A DNA stretch of 64,000 nucleotides from Gibbula magus. Its lineage: Eukaryota > Mollusca > Gastropoda > Trochida > Trochidae. The notes below the pieces were generated by a model. That model saw only the letters and a list, made by a program, of their open reading frames with translations. It did not search any database and was not told where the DNA came from. The translations under genes were made by a program, and so were the position numbers. This document shows, in pieces, positions 1 to 9,645 of the stretch. Every line of letters starts with the position of its first letter. The stretch's first letter is position 1. The DNA lies in assembly GCA_936450465.1 (NCBI GenBank), contig OW388296.1, positions 53,992,431-54,056,430 on the forward strand, read 5' to 3'.

Positions 1-196
1 CATTAAGTCGATAACATCTTTTATTTACACAATTTCTTTTTTTCATAAACATTTAACTGAAATGTTAAACATTATATCCAAAAGCCGTTTTGAAATAACG
101 ATTTCAGCATTTATGTGTGTCATTCTCGATAATCCATAGTATAATAACTCTATACACTACAATGTACATGTATATTCTGGATTCTTGCATGGTTAA

Positions 197-210
197 CCAA
201 GATGGCGCTG
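197..210 (+). promoter_or_regulatory. YY1-like motif at the LINE 5' end
   Basis: CCAAGATGGCGCTG lies within about 5 bp of the inferred 5' end of the LINE. The core AAGATGGCG matches the YY1 consensus. A YY1 site at the start of the mammalian L1 5' UTR is known to position transcription starts. A similar role here is only inferred from motif and position. Confidence 0.4.
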
Positions 211-278
211 GATGTATAGCGACACTGCTTATCAGCTCTGAAACTTTTAGGCATTTTGTCCGTGTTTAAGGATGCCAG

Positions 279-3200
279 ATGCTTCAAAAACGGTCTAGCA
301 TGAATGTGAACATCTGGACTATTGGAATAGTCAACTTTCTCTTTGGATTATTGTGTATTCTTGGAACAATGAGGAATTATAGTAATCTCATTTCTATTAA
401 TTGTCAGACTGAAGCTGACATTGGAAACACTCAGCCACCAAGTAGGTCACAGCGGATTGTGTACAGTAGACAAGCTCTAGTAGAGATAAGGAACCAGGGT
501 CAGTGTAGGGTTGACCCGTTGACATGTTTATCAATTCGGCATCTGAGACTTAACAACAGATACAAAACAACTCGCAGAAAAAGAGGCTCCAGAGGGGGGA
601 ACCACGTTAAGAATAAATCAAATTTCTCCTTGTGTAGGAATCCTGAAAATTTGTGCAATGTGAAGTTACATATCAACATGCCTGTAACAAAAACAACTGA
701 ACTTATTAAGATAACAACTTTAAATGTGCAGTCTATCAAGAACAAAGATAAATTGGTCAGAAGACATTTTGATGATCTGAAAACTGACATTGTTATCCTC
801 AGTGAAACATGGTTAGATGAAAGCGATGATCACTGGATTAACCAGTCTGATCTCAACAGCGACGGATGGGTATTTCATTCAGCTCCAAGGACAGGCCGAA
901 AGGGAGGGGGGCTAGCACTTTGTACAAAGGCAAAGAAAGTAAAGGAAATCCGTAAAGGACAAACACGTTCTTTCGAGTTTGCAATTTGGCAATTGACTAT
1001 AAAAAATGTAACAACCTACATAATAGGCATTTATCGACCACCCTATTCGGCAAAGCATCAAGTAACAATACCACAGTTTCTTGATGATTTCACGGAATTT
1101 CTTGCCGTATCGCTCGCCTCAATGAACAACATCATCATCTGTGGCGACTTCAATATCCAATATGACGACGCTAACAATCCAGATGTCAACATCTATGCTG
1201 ATACCTGCGAGGCTTTAGGTCTCATTCAACACACTGAATTGCCAACACACAGAGCAGGGCATATCTTAGACCACATTCTCACAGAAGAAAATAGCTCCCT
1301 TAAAGTTCATAATTGTGATACCGGTGCGTTCATTTCCGACCACTGTTCAGTCTCAATAACACTAGAGGTCCCAAAAGACAATATACGAAGAGAAACAGTC
1401 ACAAATCGAAACTACAAAAAATTGGATCTAAATGCTTTGAGTGAAATGCTTGTTTTTGATACCAATGCAGATGACCTTGAATCACTAGTTACAGAATACA
1501 ACTCTGTAGTTAAACAGTCGTTAGACGCCCTCGCTCCTGAGAAGACCAGAACTATTACTACCAGACAGAACAAAGATTGGTTCACAGATGAACTGAGAGA
1601 GTTGAGAACAAGTGTCAGAAGGCGAGAGAGAGTTTTTAGACAATTTGGAGAAGACCATCAATGGACTGCCCTGAACAAGGTCAGAAACAGCTACAACTTT
1701 AAACTTAAAGAGACGAAGAAAGAAATACAATCTGAAATGATCACAAATTGTAAAGGGGACACTAAAAAGCTGTACCAGACGTTCAATAAACTCACGGGAG
1801 TTGTTAAACAAAATCCTCTTCCTGAGGGAAAAAGTGAAAAAGAACAGGCAGAGGAATTTGCTGATTTTTTCCTCAAAAAGATCGACACAATACGAAACAA
1901 CCTCAATAATGTTCCAGTGTATCAACCCAGCACCGGAAATGTCATCCCTATTTTAGACCATTGGCAAGAGCTTTCAGAAAATGATGTCAGGAATATCATA
2001 ACCTCACTTTCAACAAAATCTTGTGAAACCGATGCAATGCCGACCAAGATTCTGAAGGAAGTGTTGGGCTCAATACTAGGTATCCTCACCAAGATTGTTA
2101 ACTGCTCCATTCAACAGGGCATGTTTGTCTCAACATGGAAACAAGCCATCATCCGTCCACTGCTTAAAAAAACAGGTTTAGACCAAATCTGCGGGAACTA
2201 CAGGCCGGTGAGTAACCTCCCCTTTCTCTCTAAAGTCCTGGAGAAAGCTGTACTTCTTCAGTTCATTCAACACTGTGACACTCACTCCTTGATGCCGGAT
2301 TACCAATCAGCTTACAGAACCGGATACAGCTGTGAGACAGCTCATGAATGATCTGTTATGGGCCAAAGAAAAACAAGAAGTCACTGCATTGATGGCGATA
2401 GATCTCAGTGCAGCTTTCGACACAGTGGATCATGATGTGCTACTTGATGTTCTCAATGTCAACTTTGGGATCGAGTCACATGCAATGCAATGGTTCGACA
2501 GCTATCTGAGACCAAGAAGCTGTGTTGTGAATGTTGGAAGTCAATACTCAACTTCAAGGAATCTTCCATTTTCTGTTCCCCAGGGATCATGTGCAGGACC
2601 AGTGCTATACCTCGCTTATGCTTCAACAATTGAAAAGGAAGTGAGTGATGAGATAGGGATTCATGGATACGCTGATGACCATGTACTTCGTAAATCTTTC
2701 AATGTCAGCAATAGAGATGAAGAAAAAACAGCGATTCAAACTCTTGAAGACAATGCATTTTCGATCAAACTATGGATGGATGCGAACAGGCTGAAAATGA
2801 ATTCATCAAAAACGGAATTTCTACTATTTGGTCATAGGAAACAGCTTTAGAAATGCATGACGACATCAATCAACGTCAACGGTGACATTGTTCATCGATC
2901 AGCAAGTGTCAAGTACCTGGGTGTAAATCTGGACGAAGAACTGACACTCAAGCAGCACATTAGTCAGAAATGTAAAACCGCAATGTATGGTATCCATAGA
3001 ATCAAGTCTATTAGATCATCTATTACCAAGGATGCTGCAGAGACACTAGCACTAGGAATTGTCATATCTCATCTTGACTACGGCAACGCCATCTTCGCCG
3101 GTCTCCCCCAGACAACCATCGCCAAATTGCAGAAAGTTCAACATATAGCTGCAAGGGTAGTGCTGGGAAGAGAAGCTGAGGACCTTCGGAATGTTGAATG

Positions 3201-3522
3201 TTTGAAGAAATTACACTGGCTTCCAATACAACTTCGAATCCAGTTCAAAGTTCTAGTAATGGTGTACAGATCGCTACACAACACAGCCCCAGCATATATA
3301 AGATCCATGCTGACTGTAAGCAACCCCCCTCGGACTCTCAGATCCCACAGCATGTACAAGAAGCTGGAGGTACCAGTAATTCGAAAGGAAACGTTTGCCA
3401 GTCGTTCCTTCAGTGTACAAGGACCAGTCATATGGAACGAACTGCCGAACACTATCAAACAATCAGAAAGTGACAATGCGTTTAAACGCCAATTGAAAAC
3501 ATATTTGTTTGAAAAGTACTAA
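279..3522 (+). pseudogene. LINE endonuclease-reverse transcriptase polyprotein, broken
   Basis: The first 690 codons hold a hydrophobic N-terminal stretch (residues 11-29), a basic RRKRGSRGG patch (~99-107) and an AP-type endonuclease: N149, SETW 175-178, GDFN 289-292, DH 331-332 and SDH 353-355. The start of the RT follows. A frame change falls between 2332 and 2351. The second frame carries RT motif A (DLSAAFDTVDH), motif B (SVPQGSCAGPVL) and motif C (YADDH). An in-frame TAG at 2848-2850 then splits off the last 221 codons, which contain HLDYGNAIFAGLP, HWLP and a C-terminal FKRQLKTYLF. The product would reverse-transcribe LINE RNA at a nicked target. With two disabling changes, this copy is not expected to encode active protein. 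Confidence 0.9.
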
Positions 3523-3633
3523 ATTCCCAAGTCTGATTATTGTAAAGCGCTTTTGATGATTTTAATCCTAAAACGCGCTATATCAAATTACATATTTTTA
3601 TTATTTGTATTTGTATGGCTCGGCCTGATCATT

Positions 3634-4199
3634 TTATTACCTCCCTTGGCTGGTGTTTCATCCAATTAGTAGTCTACACTGAGAAGATGAGCGTACCAAT
3701 CAAAAGACTGCTAAAATGACACCCCTCCGCTAGACAATCGGAATGACCTCGATAGCGTATGTTCTCATTTAATCGTCAAAAGGTTTATCCAATTACAATT
3801 TCTTGTCTTTGAAGAGATGAATGTTTTCTTGTTAACACTTGGGAAACACATTTGCTATCAAGGTACATGTACAGTAAAATACGTTGGTAGGGACGTTTAT
3901 ATTTAATTGCATTGGACTTATCGAACGGGTTGGCTACATTACATTACATGAACCGGGTCAGTTTCCAAGTGCGAGTTTCTTCCTGCATTGTAGTTTTGAC
4001 TATCATATTCAATGTTGGCATTCGGATTCCTTCGTTGGAGTTCAATCTATCAAAATAAAGTTCGAACTTTTCATGCCGAATGCCAATCTGCCTACACGAT
4101 TCCCTTTCTAAATATGTGAGTTGACAAGCTGTCACTCACTTTGAAAGAGGCGGCTAGATGGCTGTTGAGAAAAGGCAGGCGAGCCAAGGGAGGTAACAA
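3634..4199. mobile_element. MITE-like element with TTATTACCTCCCTTGGCT ends
   Basis: TTATTACCTCCCTTGGCT at 3634-3651 is inverted at 4182-4199 as AGCCAAGGGAGGTAACAA. The orthologous element in copy B spans 48644-50507 and contains a Tc1/mariner insertion. There is no coding capacity. The LINE inserted about 20 bp to its left and the Polinton about 50 bp to its right. The transposase superfamily is unknown. Confidence 0.55.
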
Positions 4200-4242
4200 G
4201 GCAAAAGTGAGCACAGCTCACATACCCAGCCGTAGTTTGACC

Positions 4243-4248
4243 GACGTC
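4243..4248. repeat. Polinton target site duplication, left
   Basis: GACGTC abuts the first base of the left TIR and is repeated at 19423-19428. The paralogous unoccupied site at 50551-50556 reads GACTCC, flanked by the same TTTGACC and ATACAGTATAAATAAATAG. A 6-bp duplication is the known size for Polintons. Confidence 0.92.
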
Positions 4249-4682
4249 AGTAGTATAGAAGGTGGACGCACACAGGGTGTTTGGTTAAGGGTTAAGGGTT
4301 AAGGGATAAGGATTATTAAATAAATATTAAATACATCATAATTCATTAAAATATAATTGTAATAAATATATATATATATAATTATATTTATAAATATTAT
4401 TTCATTATTAATATATTATTGATAATATTTAAAACTAATGGAAATGAAGTAAACATTATGAAAGGAACTTAATCAGTATTTATATGTGATCACAATGTAA
4501 TAAAGTGAATGAAATGTGTGAGCTAAACTAGTGATAAAAAATAATTCATGCATACGGAATATAACATGTAATCGAGAATAAGTACATTTAAACATATACA
4601 AGTCAATCATAGGAAAGTCAAATGCAGTTAACCTAAGCCTGAAACATTCCACAAGGTAGCAGTAACAAACTAACATTGTCAT
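4249..4682 (+). repeat. Polinton left terminal inverted repeat
   Basis: This matches the reverse complement of 18982-19422 almost throughout. Differences are scattered substitutions plus length changes in the TA-rich middle. Just inside the end sits a run of three TTAAGGG heptamers. Homology ends at CATTGTCAT (4674-4682). The near identity of the two repeats suggests recent insertion or gene conversion. Confidence 0.95.
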
Positions 4683-4987
4683 CACCTGACTCAAATGTTA
4701 AAACCTTACGTGACTTACCTGATGTATGAGGACGAAACAATGAAAGGTGTGTCTTGGAAAAGATGACAATGGAAGAAACCGCTTTGTGATACCTTAAATT
4801 TATTATTAACTATTATCTAAGTATATAAAATGAGTAAATATCTATTGTTGATCCTCCAATCATTTGCTCATGTTTTAAACACATCTATCACATGACTGTG
4901 ATATATCACCCAATAAGAAACAGTATATGAACCCTTCATTTCTACTTCACAGCTCATTCAAAGCTAAGACAACATACACTGACAAAC

Positions 4988-5593
4988 ATGTCTAGCGATA
5001 GTATGACCTTCTACACTTGGAAGTATGTACAACCCGAAACCAATCATATCAGTGAAACGACTGTTGTTGAATCCTCCCGATGGTTTCAACAGAGAGAAAG
5101 ATGTGTCCAAGACGCCGAAAAGAAGGTACCCAATGCTGGTGATAGCCTCAAACGAGTCATCACTAAGAAAACTAAATCAAACTTGGGGGTCAATTCGACT
5201 ATAAAAGTCTCGGAGCATGTGTTATCCTTACTGACTCTGTGTTACACCCTTGAACTCTGTAGAATGATTAAACATCTCAGTGTCGAGTTGTGTTTCGGAT
5301 GCCTTTTCGAACAGGCCGAGGAACAGTATCATACTTGTCAGGACCTGCACAAGAGAGAGAAACTTGAGCAATATATGAAGTCGGCTTTGGACGAGGTGAA
5401 TGACGACCACGTGATTGACCAATGGACTCAACTGATTCGTGATGATCCCGACTTGCCTAACCTAGCACCCCTGACTGTGTGCCAGTATCGCTGTAAAGAC
5501 TTTATGGATATCCACTTTAAAACACATGATTGGATAAAGAACATGGAGGATCGTGTGTTTAAAATGTTGTATTTGGACAGAACATTTCGCTAG
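4988..5593 (+). CDS. Cys-rich protein of unknown function (Polinton)
   Basis: This 201-codon frame starts at an ATG downstream of a TATA-like AGTATATGAA (~4921) and ends before an AATAAA at 5629. It is the first gene inside the left TIR. The N-terminal half is polar and basic. A putative metal-binding cluster follows around residues 97-115 (CFGC, then HTC) and another Cys pair near 168-172 (CQYRC). I recognise no catalytic motif. Proteins with a CxxC...HxC cluster occur in other invertebrate Polintons as far as I recall, but I cannot assign a role. The coding call rests on length, flanking signals and its place in the gene array. Confidence 0.7.
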   Translation: MSSDSMTFYTWKYVQPETNHISETTVVESSRWFQQRERCVQDAEKKVPNAGDSLKRVITKKTKSNLGVNSTIKVSEHVLSLLTLCYTLELCRMIKHLSVELCFGCLFEQAEEQYHTCQDLHKREKLEQYMKSALDEVNDDHVIDQWTQLIRDDPDLPNLAPLTVCQYRCKDFMDIHFKTHDWIKNMEDRVFKMLYLDRTFR

Positions 5594-5628
5594 AAATGCA
5601 TGGTTTATACTGTACATTATCTGATTGT

Positions 5629-5634
5629 AATAAA
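5629..5634 (+). terminator. Polyadenylation signal after the Cys-rich gene
   Basis: AATAAA lies 36 bp after the stop codon and before the TATA box of the integrase unit. It suggests that the first gene is its own transcription unit. Confidence 0.6.
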
Positions 5635-5672
5635 GCATGTTCTACTGTCTACGTTGTCACTGTTGTTCGTTT

Positions 5673-5687
5673 TATATATATATATAA
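5673..5687 (+). promoter_or_regulatory. TATA-like box of the integrase-to-protease cluster
   Basis: A TATATATATATATAA run lies about 55-65 bp upstream of the integrase ATG and after the preceding AATAAA. This fits a core promoter for the five-gene block 5741-9473. Confidence 0.55.
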
Positions 5688-5740
5688 GAGGGCTATCCAG
5701 TTAGAGAGCTCTCATAGGGTGGAGTGTAAAGCATAGAAGC

Positions 5741-6850
5741 ATGTCATCTCAGGCTAGCTCCGTGAAAGCACTTGAGAGTGTCTATTTTGACCCCAGGTCG
5801 GCCGGCAGTTACTTTTCCCCTGCAAAATTTCGTCAGAATTTAAAACGACGTGACGGAGACGTCCCATCGCTTTCCGAGGTAAAAGCTGAGTTATCTAAGC
5901 ACGACGCCTATACACTCCATAAACCTGTCAGACGTAGATTTCCACGACTAAGGGTGATTGTTAATGCTATAGATCAGCAATGGGACATGGATTTGATGGA
6001 TATGAGTCGCTATGCTAAACCCAACGAAGGGGTACGCTATATTCTCATTGCCATTGATATACTGTCTCGCTATCTATGGGTCGCTCCTTTAAAAAACAAG
6101 AAACCCGAGTCTGTGGTCGAGGGACTAAAAGCAATAATATCTCAAGGACGAACCCCTCAACACATCAGAGTGGATAAAGGCACAGAATTTAAAGGGGCTT
6201 TTGGCAATTTTACAGAACAACACTCTATCAAAGTATTCGTCGCGCAGAACGAAGACATTAAAGCCAATTATGCAGAGAGAGTCATACGAACTTTGAGGGG
6301 TCTTATAGCCAAGTACTTGACCCATAAGAATAGTGAGAGGTACATCGACGTGCTTTCCGATTTGGTATACAACTACAACCATACCCTACATCGAAGTTTG
6401 GGCAAATGGGCCCCTGCAGATGTGAACAGGCGAAATCAAGTTCAAGTGTGGAATCATTTATACATGAAACCATTCAAAGGAATGTCGGGAAAGGTTCCTC
6501 CATTTAAGTATAAAGTGGGTGACATCGTGAGAATAAGTTATTTGAGAAAACCCTTTGCCAAGGAACACAACTTACGCTGGACGGAAGAGTTATTCAAAAT
6601 TGCTTCGCGTTCGAGACAACAAGGACTACCGCTGTATAAATTAATGGACTTTCACGATGAGCTCTTAAAGGGACGTTTCTACGAACAGGAACTACAGCGT
6701 GTCGATAAAGACCTTGACGCTGCATGGGACATTGAGAAGGTGGTCAAGAAAAAGAAGGAAAAGGGAAAAGTCTATTATTTGGTGAGATGGGCGGGTTGGC
6801 CCTCGAGTTTTGATTCTTGGGTGGACGAGAGCCAAGTGAAAGATAAGTGA
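5741..6850 (+). CDS. INT: Polinton integrase (rve) with C-terminal chromodomain
   Basis: The 369-residue protein inserts the linear element DNA into the host chromosome and makes the 6-bp target duplication. The rve core shows the acidic triad as D84 (QWDMDLMD), D145 (VDKGTEF) and E179 (NYAERVIRT). The second and third acidic residues are 34 apart, close to the usual DX35E spacing. A basic linker leads to a chromodomain at about residues 328-368 (YYLVRWAGWP, then SWVDE), which in related integrases can bind modified histones and guide insertion. The ATG at 5741 follows a TATA box. The stop is only 14 bp before the next ATG. No disabling change is seen. Confidence 0.97.
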   Translation: MSSQASSVKALESVYFDPRSAGSYFSPAKFRQNLKRRDGDVPSLSEVKAELSKHDAYTLHKPVRRRFPRLRVIVNAIDQQWDMDLMDMSRYAKPNEGVRYILIAIDILSRYLWVAPLKNKKPESVVEGLKAIISQGRTPQHIRVDKGTEFKGAFGNFTEQHSIKVFVAQNEDIKANYAERVIRTLRGLIAKYLTHKNSERYIDVLSDLVYNYNHTLHRSLGKWAPADVNRRNQVQVWNHLYMKPFKGMSGKVPPFKYKVGDIVRISYLRKPFAKEHNLRWTEELFKIASRSRQQGLPLYKLMDFHDELLKGRFYEQELQRVDKDLDAAWDIEKVVKKKKEKGKVYYLVRWAGWPSSFDSWVDESQVKDK

Positions 6851-6864
6851 TTCGATCAGTCATC

Positions 6865-7293
6865 ATGGATAAGTACATTGTGTTTAATAACCTAGATTCC
6901 AAGAAGGACTACTATGGGAGTAACACACCCTATCGTTTCCGCGTGAAACTGTCTCAACGTTTGAAACTGGAAGGAGTTTGGATGGTGGCTCTGTTAGAAT
7001 TGAAACTGGGTAAAGTAGACAGCAAAGATATCAATGATACGACGATTGACGTGTTGTGCAATCTTTGCGATAGCTCTCACGTGGGTCAAAACTATCTTCC
7101 CTTACTGAGACGCATCGATTTGAGAGACGGGCCTAATTATTATTTTCACCAGCCTTGGTATCTCCCCATCGTGGTGAAAGACACTTCGGAAATCGAGGTG
7201 TATATAAAGTGTGCGGAAGGCACACCCCACTCATTTCTGAAAGAGACTGTGAACGTGTCACTGCTGTTGCGACATTATCCCTTTCTGAGTTAA
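6865..7293 (+). CDS. Candidate minor capsid (penton-like) protein
   Basis: The first ATG of the frame gives 142 residues. The N-terminus (YIVFNN, then FRVKLSQRLKLEGVWMVALLEL) follows a pattern I associate with the Polinton minor capsid protein: a short beta strand, an N-terminal FrvkL segment, and an L-x-G-x-W-x-VaLlE strand. Polinton minor capsid proteins are single jelly rolls that form the capsid vertices. It is short for a full jelly-roll penton, so it could be a divergent or reduced form. It lies between integrase and major capsid with gaps of 14 and 10 bp. Function is inferred from position and pattern only. Confidence 0.6.
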   Translation: MDKYIVFNNLDSKKDYYGSNTPYRFRVKLSQRLKLEGVWMVALLELKLGKVDSKDINDTTIDVLCNLCDSSHVGQNYLPLLRRIDLRDGPNYYFHQPWYLPIVVKDTSEIEVYIKCAEGTPHSFLKETVNVSLLLRHYPFLS

Positions 7294-7303
7294 ATAAGTG
7301 GTC

Positions 7304-7678
7304 ATGGAGAGGAAACTTTACATTCCGGATACCAAGAAGTTTATGGACTTTTTTGAACATAGAAGTAAGAAGGGAGCAAAACTGCTCAAAGATCGACCCG
7401 GATCCGGCTTCATCACTATCACATCTACTGCTTCGAAAGGACAGCACAATAGTCAGGACACGAAACCAAACATCATCTTGACGTCTCCCAATCAGAACGT
7501 GGTGCAGAGGGCGGAGCTATCCCAGAAGCGCACCAAGGCTATAAAACGGAAAGCGGGAGATAAGATTATCACTTCTAAGAAAGTACGTCGTGAGGGACAG
7601 AGCTCCACCTCCAAACGTTCTTTCATCGAGTTTAAGAATACCCCTGCCATCGATCCGAGAGATATTTGGAAGAAGTAA
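7304..7678 (+). CDS. Small basic protein, possible core/DNA-binding protein
   Basis: This 124-residue frame starts at the ATG 10 bp after the previous stop and ends 2 bp before the capsid ATG. The first ~20 residues (MERKLYIPDTKKFMDFFE) look folded; the rest is polar and rich in Lys and Arg, with clusters KRTKAIKRKAGDK and KKVRR that could act as nuclear localisation or DNA-binding segments. By analogy with small basic adenovirus core proteins it may help condense DNA in the particle. No family was recognised, so the role is inference. Confidence 0.6.
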   Translation: MERKLYIPDTKKFMDFFEHRSKKGAKLLKDRPGSGFITITSTASKGQHNSQDTKPNIILTSPNQNVVQRAELSQKRTKAIKRKAGDKIITSKKVRREGQSSTSKRSFIEFKNTPAIDPRDIWKK

Positions 7679-7680
7679 TC

Positions 7681-8991
7681 ATGTCCGTACTCACAGAGAA
7701 AGAATTTTCCGAGGCCCTCCCCGTTTCTATGGACGTATTTTCTCTGCCCCCATACCAGACCAGCATACTTCAACATTACTACGAAAACGTACGTCCACTT
7801 TCGGTCATCACAGACTCCAGCCCCGTCGAGTTTCACGTTCCGAACGGAGGGAAAGATTACATAGACCTGAGCAAGACTCGTCTCCACGTCAAACTGAAAG
7901 TGAAACACGCGGATAACACAAACTTGGCCGATAAAGAGAAAGTCGGACCCGTCAATCTAACATTGCAAAGCCTGTGGAATCAGGTGACGGTTCACCTGCA
8001 AAAACAACAGGTCAGCTCCAGCAATGCCGGGTACCCATACAAAGCGCTGATGGAAACCATCCTCGACTACGGAAGCGACGCCAAGTCCAGCCAGCTCACG
8101 AGTCAGCTGTATTATAAAGATACGGGCGACACGGTGGCAGAATTCAACTCTGGCGATCCCTACGCTGGTGGGAACGACGGGCTCATCAACCGAGGCAGCT
8201 TCGTGGCCGGGAACAAATCGCTGACTCTTTCCGGACCTCTCAGTGAGGACGTATTTTCCTTCAAACGCCACCTGGTGAACGGCGTGGATCTCGACGTCAA
8301 ACTGTTTCGCTCGGACGCCAAGTTTGCGTTGATGTCGGACGAGACGGGCAAAGAATATCAAATCGAACTGCAAGACGTCTATCTGAAGATTTGCAAACTG
8401 AAAATCAACGACGCCCTGATCGTCGCGCAGGACAAACAGTTTGAGACGGGGAACGCTCTTTACCCGTACGAGAGAAGTATAGTGAAGATGTCTACGGTCG
8501 CTTCCTCCAGCATGGATTTTAACTGGGACGCCATGTTTCAAGACGAAGTTCCCAGTCGTCTGATCGTGGCCATGGTTCAATCGAACGGGGTGAACGGGTC
8601 TTACACGGCCAATCCGTTCTGTTTCCAAGGAGACCTGATTAAAAGCATGGGTCTATACCTGAACGGCAACACAGTACCGGGACGTCCCTTGGAGACGGAC
8701 GACGTGGAAGCTTACAACTCCCTATACGAGTGGAACAACGAATGGGGTAAAGACAAGGGTTTGAACCTTGACCGAACCGAATTTAAGATTGGTCACGCGC
8801 TGTACGTCTTTAACCTGCAAGCGATGCTAGGAAACGATGGCAGTGACTATCTGAACCTCGCCAAGTCCGGCAACCTGCGTCTGGAAATCACTTTCAGCAA
8901 AGCCCTGACACAGACCTTTAACGTGATCGCTCTTGCCAAGTTCCCGGCTCTCATCGAAATTGATCAAGCCCGCAACGTGTTTCTAAAGTAA
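7681..8991 (+). CDS. MCP: Polinton major capsid protein (F54H12.2-like)
   Basis: The 436-residue protein begins at the ATG 2 bp after the preceding stop. Its N-terminus (DVFSLPPYQTSI, then PVEFHV and DYIDLSKTRLHVKLKV) follows the invertebrate F54H12.2-like family, regarded as Polinton capsid proteins. The length suits a double jelly roll, which trimerises into the hexagonal capsomers of an icosahedral shell. It has no signal peptide or membrane segment. The frame is fully open. Third positions are visibly richer in G and C than in the neighbouring genes. The minor capsid, protease and ATPase around it support a virion-forming module. Confidence 0.88.
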   Translation: MSVLTEKEFSEALPVSMDVFSLPPYQTSILQHYYENVRPLSVITDSSPVEFHVPNGGKDYIDLSKTRLHVKLKVKHADNTNLADKEKVGPVNLTLQSLWNQVTVHLQKQQVSSSNAGYPYKALMETILDYGSDAKSSQLTSQLYYKDTGDTVAEFNSGDPYAGGNDGLINRGSFVAGNKSLTLSGPLSEDVFSFKRHLVNGVDLDVKLFRSDAKFALMSDETGKEYQIELQDVYLKICKLKINDALIVAQDKQFETGNALYPYERSIVKMSTVASSSMDFNWDAMFQDEVPSRLIVAMVQSNGVNGSYTANPFCFQGDLIKSMGLYLNGNTVPGRPLETDDVEAYNSLYEWNNEWGKDKGLNLDRTEFKIGHALYVFNLQAMLGNDGSDYLNLAKSGNLRLEITFSKALTQTFNVIALAKFPALIEIDQARNVFLK

Positions 8992-8996
8992 AGATA

Positions 8997-9473
8997 ATGA
9001 ACACACGACAAATACAATGCGCCATCCGCAACGACCCAAGTCTACGTAGTCGGATGATGGGCGTGTATGCAAGAGATACCTTAGTCGGCATGTCTTCACC
9101 TCCACCTGGAAGACCCTGGGGATATGTGGTCAACACGGACAAAGCCTCAGGCAAGGGTCAACACTGGGTAACCTTCTATTTCGATGGGAGTGGAGTCGGC
9201 GAGTTTTTCGATAGCTATGGACGGAAACCCAGTTATTATCATAAAGAATTTGTACATTTTTTACAGAAACACTCTTGTGGATATCAATATAATAAGACTG
9301 GTTTACAACAATCTACTTCCAGTGCTTGTGGTTTCTATTGTTTATTTTATGCTTTACAAAAATGTAAAAACAATGCCACTTTACGAGATATCATACAAAT
9401 GTTTGGTGGTGATAAACGATGCAATGACGTCTTTGTCACGCAATTCATATGTCATTATTTTAAATATTGTTAA
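8997..9473 (+). CDS. PRO: Adenovirus-type maturation cysteine protease
   Basis: The 158-residue protein has the adenain (C5/Ulp1-like) layout: H56 in GQHWVTFYF, D72 in EFFDSYG, an oxyanion-hole Gln at 104 or 105 (LQQSTS) and nucleophile C111 in SACGFYCLF. Such proteases cleave capsid and core precursors during particle maturation. The start is 5 bp after the capsid stop, and an AATAAA follows at 9529. All expected catalytic residues are present, so it appears intact. Confidence 0.95.
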   Translation: MNTRQIQCAIRNDPSLRSRMMGVYARDTLVGMSSPPPGRPWGYVVNTDKASGKGQHWVTFYFDGSGVGEFFDSYGRKPSYYHKEFVHFLQKHSCGYQYNKTGLQQSTSSACGFYCLFYALQKCKNNATLRDIIQMFGGDKRCNDVFVTQFICHYFKYC

Positions 9474-9528
9474 ATGTGTAACATGATTTAATGGACTTGT
9501 ATTTTCTATATGTTAACAGTGATTTTGT

Positions 9529-9587
9529 AATAAATTGGGAAAGGACTCTATTAACTTTTGTTGTCTATTGTAATGCTTGATAATAAA
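9529..9587 (+). terminator. Polyadenylation signals ending the capsid-protease cluster
   Basis: AATAAA occurs at 9529-9534 and again at 9582-9587. I found none in the tight gene block 6850-9473, so the integrase-to-protease block may share this 3' end. Confidence 0.55.
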
Positions 9588-9645
9588 GGTTGAAGTAGCA
9601 AGAATATATATCTCAGTCTAGAGTGTGCCACCAGTCGAGCCAGAC

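Larger units (their letters stand above)
193..3614 (+). mobile_element. Non-LTR retrotransposon, L2/CR1-like
   Basis: The boundaries come from copy B, where sequence runs uninterrupted at about 48628-48645. The insert is flanked by a short ATGG match (189-192 and 3615-3618). Its 3' end has the L2/CR1-type tail: TGTAAAGCGCTTTTGATG, then GCGCTATATC and a short ATTTGT repeat. It encodes an endonuclease-reverse transcriptase broken by one frameshift and one stop. About 3.4 kb is near full length if there is no ORF1, and no ORF1 is visible. The clade is inferred from the C-terminal motifs HLDYGNAIFAGLP and LHWLPIQLRIQFK and was not tested by phylogeny. Confidence 0.88.

Noticed and set aside
7666..7680. 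Upstream non-ATG start for the major capsid gene
   Set aside because: The ATG at 7681 sits in good context, matches the family N-terminus and avoids overlap with the previous gene. The same reasoning moved the starts at 6865, 7304, 9646, 10907 and 11256 to ATG codons.
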